This document shows positions 11,701-23,584 of a DNA stretch of 64,000 nucleotides, piece after piece; positions within the stretch are counted from its first letter, which is position 1; the number at the start of each line of letters is the position of its first letter. A program made the translations under genes and the position numbers. Below the pieces are notes generated by a model. It was not told the DNA's origin. It saw nothing but the letters and a program-made list of their open reading frames with translations, and did not search any database. The stretch spans positions 1-64,000 of the forward strand of contig JAFEKR010000070.1 of assembly GCA_019022495.1 (NCBI GenBank). The letters are read 5' to 3'. Source of the stretch: Epichloe hybrida. Taxonomy: Eukaryota; Ascomycota; Sordariomycetes; Hypocreales; Clavicipitaceae.

Positions 11701-14700
11701 GGGGGGGGTGGTGGAGTTGGTGGCCTGCGAAGCAGCTCGAGAAACGACAGACGTTTTACGCCCCCCTTTTCCGTATACAGAGACAACCGAGCTTTTCCTG
11801 TCTGCGCCGCCCAGTATTGGTGACGGTCCAACGCTGAGGAGTGTGCTTGAGGCTTGGCTGGGTCTCCTGTCATCGTCGACTTCCTCCGAGCTTGCGGCTG
11901 AGGGCAATGGATTGGGAGGCAATGGTTTGCCGTTTGGAACGGGAGGTGGTCCCGACGAATCCTCTCCAGGGACTCGAGGCGGTCTTGATGCAGGTTTAGG
12001 AAATGTGTCAAGCACGTTGGAAGAAGCATTAAAGCTCTCGAGCTTGTTTGCCCACCAGATTTCCATGGGCAGTTTCGAAATATTATTGCCCCGAACGTCC
12101 AAGACTCGAAGTTCGGTGAGGCAGCCGATTTGGGGAGGCAACTCGCCCACGGAATTGTTGGCAATGCTAAAATGCTCCAATCGGCTCAATGTTCCAATCT
12201 GCTGTGGCAGAGACACGAAGTAATTTTTGTCCAACACTAAAGTTTCCAAATTGACCATGTTGGAAAATGCCGAGTCAATACTTGCGAGTTGGGCGTGAGA
12301 TAAATTCAGATTCTTCAGAGTAGGCACCGATTCAATGATCTCGAACTTGTTCAACGGGTTCGAGTCCAGTTTCAGTTGTCTGATCACTTCGAATTTGCCA
12401 ACAAAGGACGAGATGTGGTTGTGAGCAGCAGTCAAAATCTCCAGCTTGGGAAGTTCTGATATGATGTCGATGCTCGTGATAGAGTTATACTTGATGTCCA
12501 GTTCACGTAGACTCAACAGCTGGCGAAACCCTTCGGACACTTCATCGACTAATCTGTTGTTGGTGATTAGGAGCTTTTCCAAGTTCTTCAGATTGCCAAT
12601 CTCGTCAGGTAGGCTTGCGATGGCATTAAAACTCAGATCCAAGTCGACCAAGCTGTGTAACTGGCACAGGAATGGAGGGAACTTGTCGAGAAAATTTGAC
12701 GAAATGTTCAAGCTACGAAGCGCTTGATATGCTCCGAAATATGACGGCAGATGGGTCAGCCGATTGTTCGCCAGGTTCATCTTGAGTAACCCAACAAGCG
12801 TATTCAATTCAGCATGCTCCAATTGGTCAAGCCTGTTGTTTGATACATCCAGGTACGTGAGTCGTCCAGCACGACCAAGGCTCAGGGGTAGTCTCCTCGC
12901 CTCATTGTTGTTGAACTTGATATCTCGAAGCTGTTTGCAAGATTGTATAAAATCTCGAGGCACATCAAGAGACAGGTTTCTCGATAGGTTCAGGGATATG
13001 ATATCGGCGGCTTTGGAATAGAGAGAGATAGGAATCGTCACTAAGTTGCGGCCAGAGAGGTCAACATAATTGAGTTTCTGCGACCGCGATATACCCAGAT
13101 CCATGGTCTTGGCATGAAAATCGCTTTCCCGGGCAGATAAGAACATAAATCGGCAAAGATAGCCGTTGTCTTCTCTCCCCAACTCCTCGATTTTGTCACT
13201 TTCTTCATAGCCAACTTGCTGAAGTAACCTTTTTTGCATGAGAAGTGGGCGCTCCGATGGGCCAAGAACTCTGATTAGATCGTGCTTCTTCATGATAATG
13301 TGATAATTCTCCAGACCGTCTACCACGTAAGTCTTCTTAATAACTTGTGATATGACATCGGCGACGATGGAGTCGAGGGGCATTTGGTGCGTGGAAAATG
13401 TGCCATCCGATCGGAATATCCGAATGAAGTATAAAGTCATCTTCTCGTCGGGCCGTGGGGGGCTTCCTATCTCATCAACATCTGGCACATCTTCAGAATT
13501 GTCCTCAGTGTTTCTTCGGACAGCCCAACTATCAGGGGCATCCCAGCGACCTTTCGGACCTTCGACAGTTGACTCTCTTCGATCTCCGTCTATGCTATTG
13601 ATGAATGTTGAGTCCATGGGCGTGAGGGGCGGTGGTTTCGTCAAGATGCCCTCCATGTCGTTCAAATTGGTATCAAGGTGGTATACATGGCCAGGGTCCT
13701 TGTGTTCAGTCGGTCCAATCGGCTCATCACTGTAGTCAAATGTTCTTTGACCTCGATTCTTCTTGGAGAAGGGAAATTTGTTGTTGAATGTGGCAGCGCG
13801 TTGGGTTTGAATCCTCGGATCGGGGCTTTCGGCGGGTTCGGGTGTGCCTGGAAATTGACCAGGATATTGACCTGGAAATATGTCTGGTCGAGCCATATCT
13901 GCTTTAGAAGGCTTTGCTTGCAACGAACGCGTTGACTGTGGTAGGTCTCTTAGTTTCCCAGAAACATCATCTTTGTCCTTGTGTCGTCGCAGTCGCCCCA
14001 AGATGCCACGCTTCCCGTGATGGACGGGGGACGTTGATCCGTCCCCATGGTAGCCAGGCCGAGAACCAGGAGGGCCGCTATTTGCGCTAGGCGTGGGACT
14101 TTGCGCGCGAGATCGTTGGTTGAGCATGCCCACAGGCGGGCCTCGGTCCCTCGAATGATGGGGAGCACCAAAAGAATCTTCTCTGCTAGCAGTCGGCCTC
14201 AAAGACCTAGGGTCATCGTTGCTTTTGTTATGTCGATGGTGGTGGCCTTGCAAGTGGTGCGAACCTGGACCAGATCGGGCAGATGAGGAGGACGTTGGGG
14301 GGTTTTGGCCTGAGCCTTCCGTGACGTATCGTTCTCGATCAGGCCCAGTCAAGCTATTTCGAACAGGCGCCTCCCCGTACCGCGCGATGTCCTACAAGAA
14401 CAAGGCCAGTCAGTTATCAAGCTGCAAGTGTGAACATTTACGGAAGCGCGGGAAGTCATTCAAAGAAAAAGAAGAAAAATGATGGTTATCAAGTACCAAG
14501 GCGGAGTAGAATTGACCGGGGGTGGGACGGGTAAAGCGTCAATTCAACTGCCTTACTTCTGCTTGGTCACAATAAAAGGAGTGGCGCCGGTGGATTGATA
14601 ATGGATGGACAGGGGCCAGCCAGCAGGGCCAGGTGCGCGATGAGCTGTTCAGGGGCGGGGGAGAATTTTTGGGGGAGGAGATGAGGATCGGTAGAGACGG

Positions 14701-15858
14701 GGCTGGAGCACTCAGAGGCAAGACTAATAACAAACAGGGACAGGGCTCACCGTATTATCCTGGTAGAGGAAAGGCACAACCTCTGGGTTTGGAACCGGGG
14801 TCCTGGGTCGTGAGGGTGAAGGGGAAGGGTCCTTGTCGGTCGCATTAGAGTAGTTGCGACCGCGATATGTTGGACGGCCATGGCTGTACGATCGTGAACG
14901 CTGGTCCTTCCCAGGGACCGAATTAGGAAGGCTGCTCTCGGAGCTGTCCCGGCCAGGAAACTCCTCGCCGAAGAAACCTTGAAGCTTACGAAACCCACCA
15001 CGGTTGACACTAGTTTTCGAACCTTGGCTACTGGCAGTTGTGACTATACTAGCAGCTGAGGGCCGTCTGCCGTCGGCATTGTAATAGAGAGCGTCGGCAT
15101 AGTCCGGGTTTACAGAAGCAGAACCAGTGCCCGATCGTGCTGTGATGGAGGGAAGGCCAGGAGAAAACTGCGACGCCATGGACAAACTGTCGCTCGAATC
15201 ATTATAGAAGCTCGTGGACAAGCCCGCAGGCGAAGCGCCAGAAGGCGCACTGGAAGCCATCCAGGGAGCAGTCTGTGCACCTAAACTGCCAACGGAATGA
15301 CTGTGCTGCGATAGATGCGGTTGCGATGGGAGTGGCTGAGAACGAGTCGGCTCGAGAACGGAGAGGTCGCGGCGGTAATTCGTGAGGTCACTCAGTCGAC
15401 GATCTTTGGCAGAGACATTTGACACGGCCGATGACGGTGACAATGCACCTCGAGTGGCCGTGGTAGATGTGGGAGACACTTGGCCATCGTCTTTAGACGT
15501 TCTAGAGCAGGGGTTCGTCAGCCAGGAACAAAGAATGATGTTTATGAGAGACCAGATCTCATCAGAAGATGCCGGGGAGTTACAGCCTTGTTTCTGTGGC
15601 CAAAGTGGTCGGGAGATCAAAGTGAGCTAGCTTCATGGCAAATGGCAGAGAGGCAGTTCTTGTGTGCACAAACTCGGTCACTTACCTCCGGCGCTGGGCG
15701 GCATGATCCGTGGTGATGCGCATGTTGGGACCTCTTCGCGCACTGGTGGATGTCAAAGACGTCGAAGGCTTCACGGTCGCCGACGATCGAGCGCTGTTGG
15801 TGCTGTTGCTCGCGCTCGTGATTGAGCTGATGCGGGCAGTGGCCTCATTCTCCCTCAT
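8755..15858 (-). CDS. CYR1: adenylate cyclase (RA - LRR - PP2C-like - class III cyclase)
   Basis: This is the single large peripheral adenylate cyclase of fungi, which makes cAMP for PKA under Ras, G-alpha and Cap control. Exons on the minus strand: 15686-15858, 14751-15501, 9049-14391 and 8755-8985, giving about 2165 aa. Order: a Ser/Pro-rich disordered N-terminus (to about 620); a Ras-association domain (about 625-730, starting KMTLYFIRIFRSDGTF); many leucine-rich repeats (about 740-1390) broken by a proline-rich loop; a PP2C-like domain (about 1425-1700, LLGLFDGQALSSGG); and the class III catalytic domain (about 1760-1930) with the metal-site motif VSIAFTDIKNSTNLWEMYPS. The last intron seems to use a GC donor (GAG|GCAAGT). 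Its removal joins HQVSRIE to TCVSTLTMRHLASG. The start at 15858 (MRENEATARISSI) is the likely one; an in-frame ATG at 15927 would add 23 residues. All domains look intact. Confidence 0.95.
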
Positions 15859-16967
15859 TGTCTCCCAGCCCTGATCGCGAAGCCGCTGGCCATGTCCTTC
15901 CGAGGGGGTGTGCTGGTTGAGATGCATTCATGTCCCAGCCGAGATTTGGTGAGAAACAGCTGGTGCTTCTTGGAGTCGAGAAACCTATCCGGGCAGAGCG
16001 ACTTGCTTTCGTGGCAGGTGTGCAGACAAAGCTTACTGTCAGGTTCGATTCCTGGGCGCCTGGGCAGGGTTCGTAGATTTGAGTCCAGAGGACAGCTGCG
16101 AGTTGGCAACACGTTTTCTTTCTGTACCCCGAATGGAAATTGAAGCAGGCTACGCAGCTGGAGAGAAGCACCGCACGGAAATAGGAATGTGCTAGAGGTG
16201 ACGTGACGGGCCGTTGAGGGCGAGTGAGCGGAGAGCTGAATTGGAGTGTCGAGCCAGGGAGAATATGTGTGAATGAATATGGAGGGACCAAGCAAGCGGG
16301 CGGAGATGATGTGGAGGCGCGTTGGGTCCGTCCTGGACGTTGAACCAGACGCCTGCTGGCCCCACATTGCCACGCTGCCCACACACCACACGACAAGAGA
16401 TGAGGGGGCTTGAGTGTACCCAACTGGCACCACAGGCCAAGTGGGCGGCGTCGGGTCGATTCCCCAGTTGCGCAGCGCAGCCCAGCGCAGCCCAGCCCAG
16501 ACCTAGCGCAACCCTCTCGACAAGCAGCGGCAGGCGGGTTATTGATTGACGGGTTGCCTGATTGGCGAACCTGTCCTCGGTCGTCATTCTCAATCAATGT
16601 TCTATCGTCTTCTTTGTCTATCCTGAGCAAAAAAAGCAAAAAGCAAAAAGAAAAAGAAAAAGAACCATCATCTCCGTCTTTTAGTGTGAATACATTCGTT
16701 CATGAGAACACCAACGTCGTATGTACCTCCATTACTCCGTACCTTGAGCTGTGACATCCGTCCTGATACCCCGCGTCGATAACGTCAACGGAGCGTCCTG
16801 GAACGAACCCGCGTGCCAGCTCCTCCCAGTTGCCCCGCTCATCGGTTCGAACAAGTCGAGCTCGATGACATGGCACCCGATCCGAGTAAAGAATCCTACT
16901 TGTAAACTTGTCAACATCATCAATTGACGTGTCCTTAGAAAAAGAGAGCACGAATACGCTGGACAAG
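15859..16967. other. divergent promoter, adenylate cyclase / alpha-glucosidase
   Basis: This 1.1-kb region separates two divergent genes. Overlapping open frames exist on both strands, but none shows family signal. It includes GCGCAGCCCAG repeats near 16,474-16,500 and an A-rich tract at 16,628-16,662. Confidence 0.6.
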
Positions 16968-19039
16968 ATGGGCAGTCAGGTCGCGCAATTGCGGGCTTGG
17001 TGGAAAGAGGGCTCCGTATACCAGGTGTATCCGGCGTCATTCCAAGACTCTACTGGGTCAGGAGTCGGCGATCTGAAGGGGATTATATCTCGGGTTGACT
17101 ATTTGAAGGATCTGGGCGTCGATATCGTCTGGTTGTCGCCGATTTTCCAGACTCCCCAGCACGACATGGTACGTTCTCTTCCCCCAAGGGACTGATCATG
17201 CTTACACTGTTGAGAAATCAGGGATACGACATCAGTGACTACCGAGCAGTTGAACCTACATACGGAGACATTGGTGATGTGGACCTATTAAGAGATAGGC
17301 TCCACGAGCGCGGCATGAAGCTCGTCCTCGATCTGGTCATGAACCACACAAGCGACCAACATGAATGGTTTCAGGAATCTCGAAAGTCAAAGGATAACCC
17401 TTACAGAAACTGGTACATCTGGAAACCAGCCAACTATGATGCAGACGGGAACCGCTGTCCTCCCAACAACTGGCAAAGTCACTTCCAAGGTGAGACGGGA
17501 TGACTTTGAACACATCCTCCCTCCATTCTTGTCTCTCGATTTGAAAGCTCAACTAAAATCCCGAAACATCAGGAAGTGCCTGGGAATACGACGAAGCCAC
17601 AGACGAATACTACCTTCGCCTCTTTTGCAAAGAGCAGCCCGATCTGAATTGGGAAAACCCGGATGTCCGAAAAGCTGCTCACGATGTCATGCGATTCTGG
17701 CTGGACCGCGGGGTGGATGGCTTTCGTATCGACGTCATCAACTTTATAAGCAAGAATCAGTCATTCCCAGACTCGAACCAGAGGGTTCTACGCGGAACAG
17801 AGTACTACGCTTGTGGGCCTCGCTGCCACGAATATCTCAAAGACCTTGGTGCGATTCTCAAGGAATACGACGCATTCAGCGTGGGCGAAATGCCCTGTGT
17901 GCACGACGAGAGGGAATTGCTCAAGGCAGTTGCTGCTGATCGAGAGGAATTGAGCATGATATTCCATTTTGAGCTGTACGTTGCCCCATCTGCGCCGTCA
18001 CACCATTCACCAAACCCAAAGAAAACTCCCCCTCGAATGCAAAGTAAACACGCCCCCCCCTCTATTTCCTTTTTGACAGAATTGGTACAGCATGGATATC
18101 GATCACGGAGCAGACGGCAAATTCTCGCCCAGAACCTGGTCGTTATCTGAACTCAAAACAAAAGTCAACAAGTGGCAACGCTTCATGTACGACAACAACG
18201 GCTGGAATGCACTGTACCTGGAGAACCACGACCAACCCCGCGCCGTGAGTCGATTTGTCCACGATGAGCCCGAACACCGAGAAGCAAGTGCCAAGCTCAT
18301 TGCCATCTTTCTCGGTTTGCAAGCCGGCACGCCCTTTATCTACCAAGGCCAGGAGATTGGCATGACAAACGTGCCCATTGGATGGAACATGGATGAGTAC
18401 AAGGACATCGACTGCCTGAATCACTGGAAGTATGTTACCGTGACCGGTTTGAACATCATCGGCGTCCCGTCGGCTCTCACACCCTTTATCCCCGGTTGAG
18501 AAGTGAAATGCTAACTTGCGTCTGTCCAAAGCATGTACAAAGATTCAGCGGATGAAAACACAAAGGCTCTTCTAAAGAAGGAATACCAAAAAAAATCTCG
18601 TGATAATGCTCGGACCCCGATGCAGTGGGATGACTCGCCCCAGGCAGGCTTCACAACGAGCAGCAGACCATGGATGCGTGTCAATGACAATTACAAACAG
18701 ATCAACGCGGCCTCACAAGTCAAGAACCCAACGTCAGTGTTCCACACATACCGGTGGGTGCTGGAGAAGCGCAAGGAGCACAAGGACGTCTTTGTTTACG
18801 GCGACTTTGAATTGGTGGATGAGGCAAACGACAAGATTTTCGCATACAAAAGGGTAGCATCAAGTGGAGAAGCGGCTCTTGTTGTTTGCAACTTTTCCAA
18901 GGACGTGGTGGCGTGGGCGAACACCTTAACGGTCAAGCCCAAGGAGGTGTTGGTGACCTCGGCTGGGAAGACGCTCGAAGATGTGACTGGGGGCCAAATG
19001 AGACTCGGTCCCTGCGAAGCTATTGCGGTGCTGGTCTAG
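16968..19039 (+). CDS. GH13 alpha-glucosidase (maltase/isomaltase type), intracellular
   Basis: This enzyme releases glucose from maltose or isomaltose-like sugars. Five exons: 16968-17168, 17222-17489, 17573-17975, 18091-18429 and 18532-19039, giving 572 aa, the usual size. It opens WWKEGSVYQVYPASFQDS, as in GH13 oligo-glucosidases. The catalytic residues are visible: nucleophile Asp210 in DGFRIDVINF, acid/base Glu262 in SVGEMP, and stabilising Asp338 in LENHDQPR. The first calcium/substrate box is LDLVMNHTSDQHEWF. There is no signal peptide, so it is probably cytosolic and would need a sugar transporter, which is not seen nearby. The join from exon 3 to exon 4 (FHFEL to MDIDHG) uses donor GTACGT and acceptor TACAG; a different join using GTTGCC would insert four residues. 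Substrate specificity cannot be told. Confidence 0.92.
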
Positions 19040-19225
19040 GAAATTTTTTGGGGATAGATAGGAAGCATAGTCTTTGTCGGAATCCGACAGCCATGTAATG
19101 TGTGGATTTCATTGTATGGACGAGCTATCGAAGCAACCACCTCGCTGAGACACGGTCCAGACACCACTTGAACCCACGATGCCCCTTTGTTCGCAACGCT
19201 CATTCACTCGCAATGCATGTCGAAA

Positions 19226-20974
19226 TCACACGTCCTCGTGAACCAGCTCACCCAGCGCCTTGCTGTCCTCGAGAATTATTCTCGCTTCATCCTCAGACAC
19301 ACGCATGTCTTCCATTATCATTTGCACAGCCAGCTCAGCCACCAGGACATTTTGGATAAACGCGGCGGATCCTCGACCCGCAATCACTTTGTCGTCAACA
19401 GCCTTCTTCTTCAGCAAGTCGCCAAATTCCTCCACAAGATAGTCGCACATGATGTTGAACCCTCGTGGCCCATAATAGCCAGGGTTCATGTTGCCCTCCT
19501 TCTTCATGGACCTCGCCTTGCCGGATTCGATATTTTTCTCGTGAATCGTCCGGAAGTAGGAGGGGCTTCCGTTGATGATTGTGAGCAATAAGTCGCTATG
19601 CAGAGCGAATCGCCTGTCCAACCTGTCCCAATCTACTTGGGGGTAGTCTTTTTGCTGCCAGACCTCTTCGGCTGTTTTTTTCTTGTGCTTCTGGCAAAAC
19701 TTGGTCTGCAGCCGCACGTTCAACCGTTTTCCTTTAGAAAATTCATGGAGCAAATTCGCGTCAACTTCTTCACCACACCACGGACACACTGCCGCAGGTT
19801 TAGGTGCGTCTGCTACGTCTTTGCGTCGCGAGTGCACATCCTCGCCGGCGGAGCCGTCCGCATCTGATAGATCGCTCGACAACGACAACGACAGATCTGC
19901 CTCTTTCCTTGAGACTATCCGGCTTTCGAGCCTAGTTGGCGACGCGGGGATCTTGAATACCGCCCGTGGTGGTGATGGTGTTCGTTCCAGCTCTGGCTTA
20001 TTCCGGTGATTCCTTCGTCTCCTATTGTTGCTGGATGCCTGTGAAGACGCGAGCGATCCCGACGGCTTGAGCGATGACTTGTCATCACTGTCTTCAAGAT
20101 CCGGCACTTGTTTCAGCTTGGCTGGGCCTTTGGATGGCGAGGATGAGGGAACAGCATCGGGTGGCAGCCGCAGCTTCTTCGACTTCGGCTTCTCTGGGCT
20201 TAGAATGGAATCTTCTGGGATCTCTAGTTTGCGCAAGCTGCTCTTGTCCTTGTCTGTTTTGGAAGTTAGCGTTGGGCTGGGAAGAAGAAAAGCACATGCG
20301 GTGACTTGCACACCTCTCTTGGTCTCCAGTTCCTGAGAACTATTCTCCCTCTTCTTGTATGTACGCTTTATTCTCTTAGACTGCGTAAATGCTGGCGCGT
20401 TTGTGAGACGTTCACCCGAGCTGGCAGGAGATGTGGTTACGGCCTCCTTCCGCCGCTTCGCAGACGTAACCTCGCCTTTTCTTTGCCTTTTCCCTTCAAC
20501 AGGTTTTACATCCGTTGCTGATTCGGCGGTAGAGTACTTTCTCTTGGTTCGAGTGTTCCGTTGTAAAGCCTCGCTCCCTTTTGCTTTTGTCAATGATGTG
20601 AATGCTGTGCTCTTTATATCACCGCGCGCGCCTAGCTCATCCCCCGAGCTTGAATCATCAATATTGAGCCGTGAGAACCCCGTGACTTCCGACCTCTTTC
20701 TTAATGGTGTCTCTGATGGGGTGTTGATCGCGCGACTTTTCCTTTGCGGCGTCCCGGCGCCGGCTGCAGGTGTCTGAAAACGTATCTGACTGTCCTCCTC
20801 ATCGGTAGAAACAGGTGGATCGTCGAACGCCTGAGGGACTTTTAGTTTCTTGATAGGAGGCTTCACTGGGGGGCTGTGTTGAAAAGTCGACAGGAGATGA
20901 GGAGCGCGCTGTTGGCAACTGAGCCCGACTCTCCTATGAGGCGTTCTTGAATTCCGATTATTGAGCAGCGGCAT
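19226..20974 (-). CDS. RTC4: Rtc4-like protein (restriction of telomere capping 4)
   Basis: Rtc4 is a poorly understood nuclear protein, named in yeast for genetic effects on telomere capping. Exons on the minus strand: 20314-20974 and 19226-20253 (562 aa). The N-terminal two-thirds is basic, low-complexity and rich in Ser/Lys, with short Lys-Lys-Leu motifs (IKKLKVP, SKKLRLP). The C-terminal about 160 residues form the conserved domain, starting CPWCGEEVDANLLHEF and including YYGPRGFNIMCDYLVEEF. The 60-nt intron is stop-free and in frame; I call it from GTGTGC, a GCTAAC branch site and AACAG. Retaining it would add 20 residues. The first ATG in frame is at 20974. The gene is divergent from dynamitin. 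Confidence 0.85.
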   Translation of the reverse strand: MPLLNNRNSRTPHRRVGLSCQQRAPHLLSTFQHSPPVKPPIKKLKVPQAFDDPPVSTDEEDSQIRFQTPAAGAGTPQRKSRAINTPSETPLRKRSEVTGFSRLNIDDSSSGDELGARGDIKSTAFTSLTKAKGSEALQRNTRTKRKYSTAESATDVKPVEGKRQRKGEVTSAKRRKEAVTTSPASSGERLTNAPAFTQSKRIKRTYKKRENSSQELETKRGVQVTACAFLLPSPTLTSKTDKDKSSLRKLEIPEDSILSPEKPKSKKLRLPPDAVPSSSPSKGPAKLKQVPDLEDSDDKSSLKPSGSLASSQASSNNRRRRNHRNKPELERTPSPPRAVFKIPASPTRLESRIVSRKEADLSLSLSSDLSDADGSAGEDVHSRRKDVADAPKPAAVCPWCGEEVDANLLHEFSKGKRLNVRLQTKFCQKHKKKTAEEVWQQKDYPQVDWDRLDRRFALHSDLLLTIINGSPSYFRTIHEKNIESGKARSMKKEGNMNPGYYGPRGFNIMCDYLVEEFGDLLKKKAVDDKVIAGRGSAAFIQNVLVAELAVQMIMEDMRVSEDEARIILEDSKALGELVHEDV

Positions 20975-21577
20975 AACGACCCTTCCTAGAGAAAAAGACC
21001 GAGATTTGCAGGGCGAGACCAGCAATGTGAATACACCGCAGCGGAAATGGAGGACCAACACATGCGACTGCTTCCTAGCTCGCACCGGCAGTTCTCACGT
21101 TGCGAGATAATCTTGCTCACTTCCACGAGGTGTTTGACAGGTTCCGAGGTCAGACGAAGCATGAGTGGAGAAGGCTTGAGCATTCTGCGCCAAGTCGAAT
21201 CCGCTGTGAATTGATTTGGGGTTTGAAGCTTGACATGTGCACGACCGCGATGGCTGAGCAGTGGGGAGCCCCGCCCGGAAGCATGAAGAAGCAATGGCGC
21301 TGGAGCAGCCCCTTTGAACCTGTCGAGTAATCCGTGGGGAGCAGTCAATGCCCATTCCCAACACGCCTCACCTGGAAGCAATTAGCTGCCGAGGAAGGTC
21401 ACCTATTGTCGTCTATTGTCGTCGGGCTTTTCAACGACTGTTACATTTCATTCCTCTCAAACACTGGTGATTCAATGCCCGAGGAGCTTAAACTGGCAGC
21501 CGCACCGCTGTAACGCGTGACTGACTACCTCTCTACTTCAACTACTCAACACCTTTGGCCAAGAATCCATAACAACA
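20975..21577. other. divergent promoter, RTC4 / dynamitin
   Basis: Nothing but promoter and leader sequence is seen in these 600 bases. A short direct repeat TATTGTCGTC occurs twice near 21,403-21,422. Confidence 0.55.
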
Positions 21578-22984
21578 ATGGCGACGCTCAACCGCAAATA
21601 TGCAGCCCTACCCGACCTGGTAACATCTCGAGTGCCCAGTCCGTGGAATCTCAAGCAATCAGCTAATCGCAAGATGATAGGACTCGGCACCTGATATTTA
21701 CGAGACACCTGAACTGACAGACGACAACTCAACAGTACCCGTATGCCGCTTCAATTCTGACCCCCATAAAGAGCCAGCGCTTACGTATCATAGACCAACA
21801 CCAACAGAGCACAGTCTGACGACGAATTTTATGATGTAGATGAAGACGACGAAGACAACCATGGGATCTCAAGGACGAGGCTGCGCATCAACGAGGCACG
21901 CTCTCGTTTCTTACCGGCCGCGAATGGTGCAGATTTCTCAGACCGAGTTGATGGGAAACGAAAATCATACAAGGCGTCTAGCCGACGACAACGGATTCTA
22001 CAGGAAGGGACACACGAACTTGGCGACTTGTCGGACGACGATGATGACGACGAGAGTTTAGAGAGAAAGATTGCCCGGTTAAAGAGAGAGGTGGAAGAGG
22101 CCAAGGCAGAGTACGAGAAACGAAGCTCCGCGGCCTCCGAGGCTGGAGCAGAATCTGAGAAGGAAGTATTTCCAAATGAGGGACTGGGCACTTTGAGTCA
22201 GGTCTTGGACGATATAACAAGGCCGCTTGGATTGGACACCTCACGAGCAGCTACCAAAGCTGCGAGTCGCTTTCCCACATCGATCAACCAGGCCGAAGGT
22301 GTTCCTACTGAAGATGGCGCCACGTACACGGTCACATATGCCCCCTCCTACGAACAAAGCCATGCTCTTGCCAAGGCGGCCGACTTCGACCGTCGATTGC
22401 TGATGCTGGAAAGAGCTCTGGGACTTGGTTCGTCGTCAGCGACCGAAGCTGGGTCGAACGGGCTACCAAGGGCAATACTGCCAACTCTGGACAGCTTAGA
22501 AAAACAAATTGTCACACTCTCTCAGGCGTCAACCTCGAGTCTGGACGCAATCAGCCGGCGTGTGCGCACCTTGGCCTCGGAGCAGGACAAACTCAACGAT
22601 TCACGAGAGAAGGCCAAGACCCTTAGGGAGGAACTTGGCAAGCAAGGTCCAGCGCCAGCTGATGAATCAGAGCAGGTGTCCAAGATCAATGCCCTCTACG
22701 GAATCTTACCGACCATTGAGAGCCTCACACCCATGTTGCCGCCGTTGTTGGACCGCTTGCGATCACTACGTGCCATACATGCAGATGCTGCAACTGCCAG
22801 CCAGACCCTGGAGCGCATTGAAACCCAACAGACAGAGATGGCTGGAGAGCTGAAGCAGTGGAAAGAAGGCTTGGAAAAGGTAGAACATGCCGTGAAGGAT
22901 GGTGATTCTTTGATGAAGGAGAACGTCAAGGTGATGGAAGGCTGGATTAAGGAACTGGAAGCGCGAGCTGCCAAGTTGTCTTGA
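21578..22984 (+). CDS. JNM1: dynamitin, dynactin p50 subunit
   Basis: Dynamitin holds the shoulder of dynactin, the activator of cytoplasmic dynein needed for nuclear movement and vesicle transport in hyphae. Exons: 21578-21619, 21681-21740 and 21815-22984 (423 aa). The start MATLNRKYAALPDL followed by DSAPDIYETPELTDD is the conserved dynamitin N-terminus. Then come an acidic stretch (SDDDDDDES) and long coiled coils to the end (about residues 145-420, for example LKQWKEGLEKVEHAV). The first intron has donor GTAACA; the second has donor GTATGC and acceptor GCACAG, chosen because it keeps frame into DDEFYDVDEDDED. A six-base upstream alternative acceptor (CAACAG) would break the frame. Confidence 0.88.
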
Positions 22985-23212
22985 ACCGGAAATTGACTTT
23001 TCCATCTCTCTTTTTTTCTTTTGGTAAAGTTTCTTGATCTTGTAGTATGATACCCAATCAGCTTACATTTCGTCCCTTGGGACCCGTTGTCACTGGTCAG
23101 GCAGTTAGTTTCGCACCCATAGCGGCGTGTGAGTGCGTGGGAAGACAAGCCGTATTCCTACATAATAACGTGCGTGAGCTATCAATTGTGGGCATAAAGG
23201 TGTGTCCCACCG

Positions 23213-23251
23213 TCACGTGATGTGACACGGCGCCATACCGCAATCACGTGG
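23213..23251. promoter_or_regulatory. pair of CACGTG E-box sites upstream of cnxG
   Basis: TCACGTGA at 23213-23220 and TCACGTGG at 23244-23251 are spaced 31 bases apart, about 350 bases before the cnxG start codon. They match bHLH sites of the Cbf1 type (TCACGTG). Function is inferred only. The rest of 22985-23340 holds no gene. Confidence 0.5.
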
Positions 23252-23343
23252 CGGAGCTCTGAGGGACAGACCTATAATCTCTTCAAATTTTTTCACATTC
23301 GCAACCTCGTCTGCGGAGCTGCATCTCTGCTGTACGTAGCTTC

Positions 23344-23556
23344 ATGATGCTATTTTTGGTAAGTCACTGCTCAGTGCGCTGTTCATCTATCTCTCAACCA
23401 TCCTGGAATGATGTTTTAATAGCATGTATTACCTGAATACTTTTTTGATGTACCTTTTATCACCAAGATCTCTGACCCAGACCTCATACATTTTCTCTTG
23501 CCCCGTTGGTTTTTCCTGCAATCGATCTGTCGCTAACAGTGCAACTACAGCAGTAG
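23344..23556 (+). promoter_or_regulatory. spliced 5' leader of cnxG with a tiny upstream reading frame
   Basis: ATGATGCTATTTTTG at 23344-23358 is followed by a perfect GTAAGT donor. An intron 23359-23550, with a GCTAAC branch site and a CTACAG acceptor, would join it to CAGTAG, so the mature leader would carry a six-codon frame (MMLFLQ, stop) ending 28 bases before the cnxG ATG. The intron call is strong from its signals; translation of the small frame is inference. Confidence 0.45.
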
Positions 23557-23584
23557 TATCTTCCTTCGGCCTCGCAGTGCAACC

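Noticed and set aside
16041..16062. tRNA-like T-arm (TCAGG-TTCGATT-CCTGG) upstream of adenylate cyclase
   Set aside because: No matching acceptor stem, D-arm or anticodon arm at proper distance; it lies in a promoter region and is probably chance.
15859..16639. Overlapping minus-strand open frames of 264 and 192 codons
   Set aside because: They overlap in different frames, have low-complexity composition and no family pattern, and lie in the adenylate cyclase 5' region.
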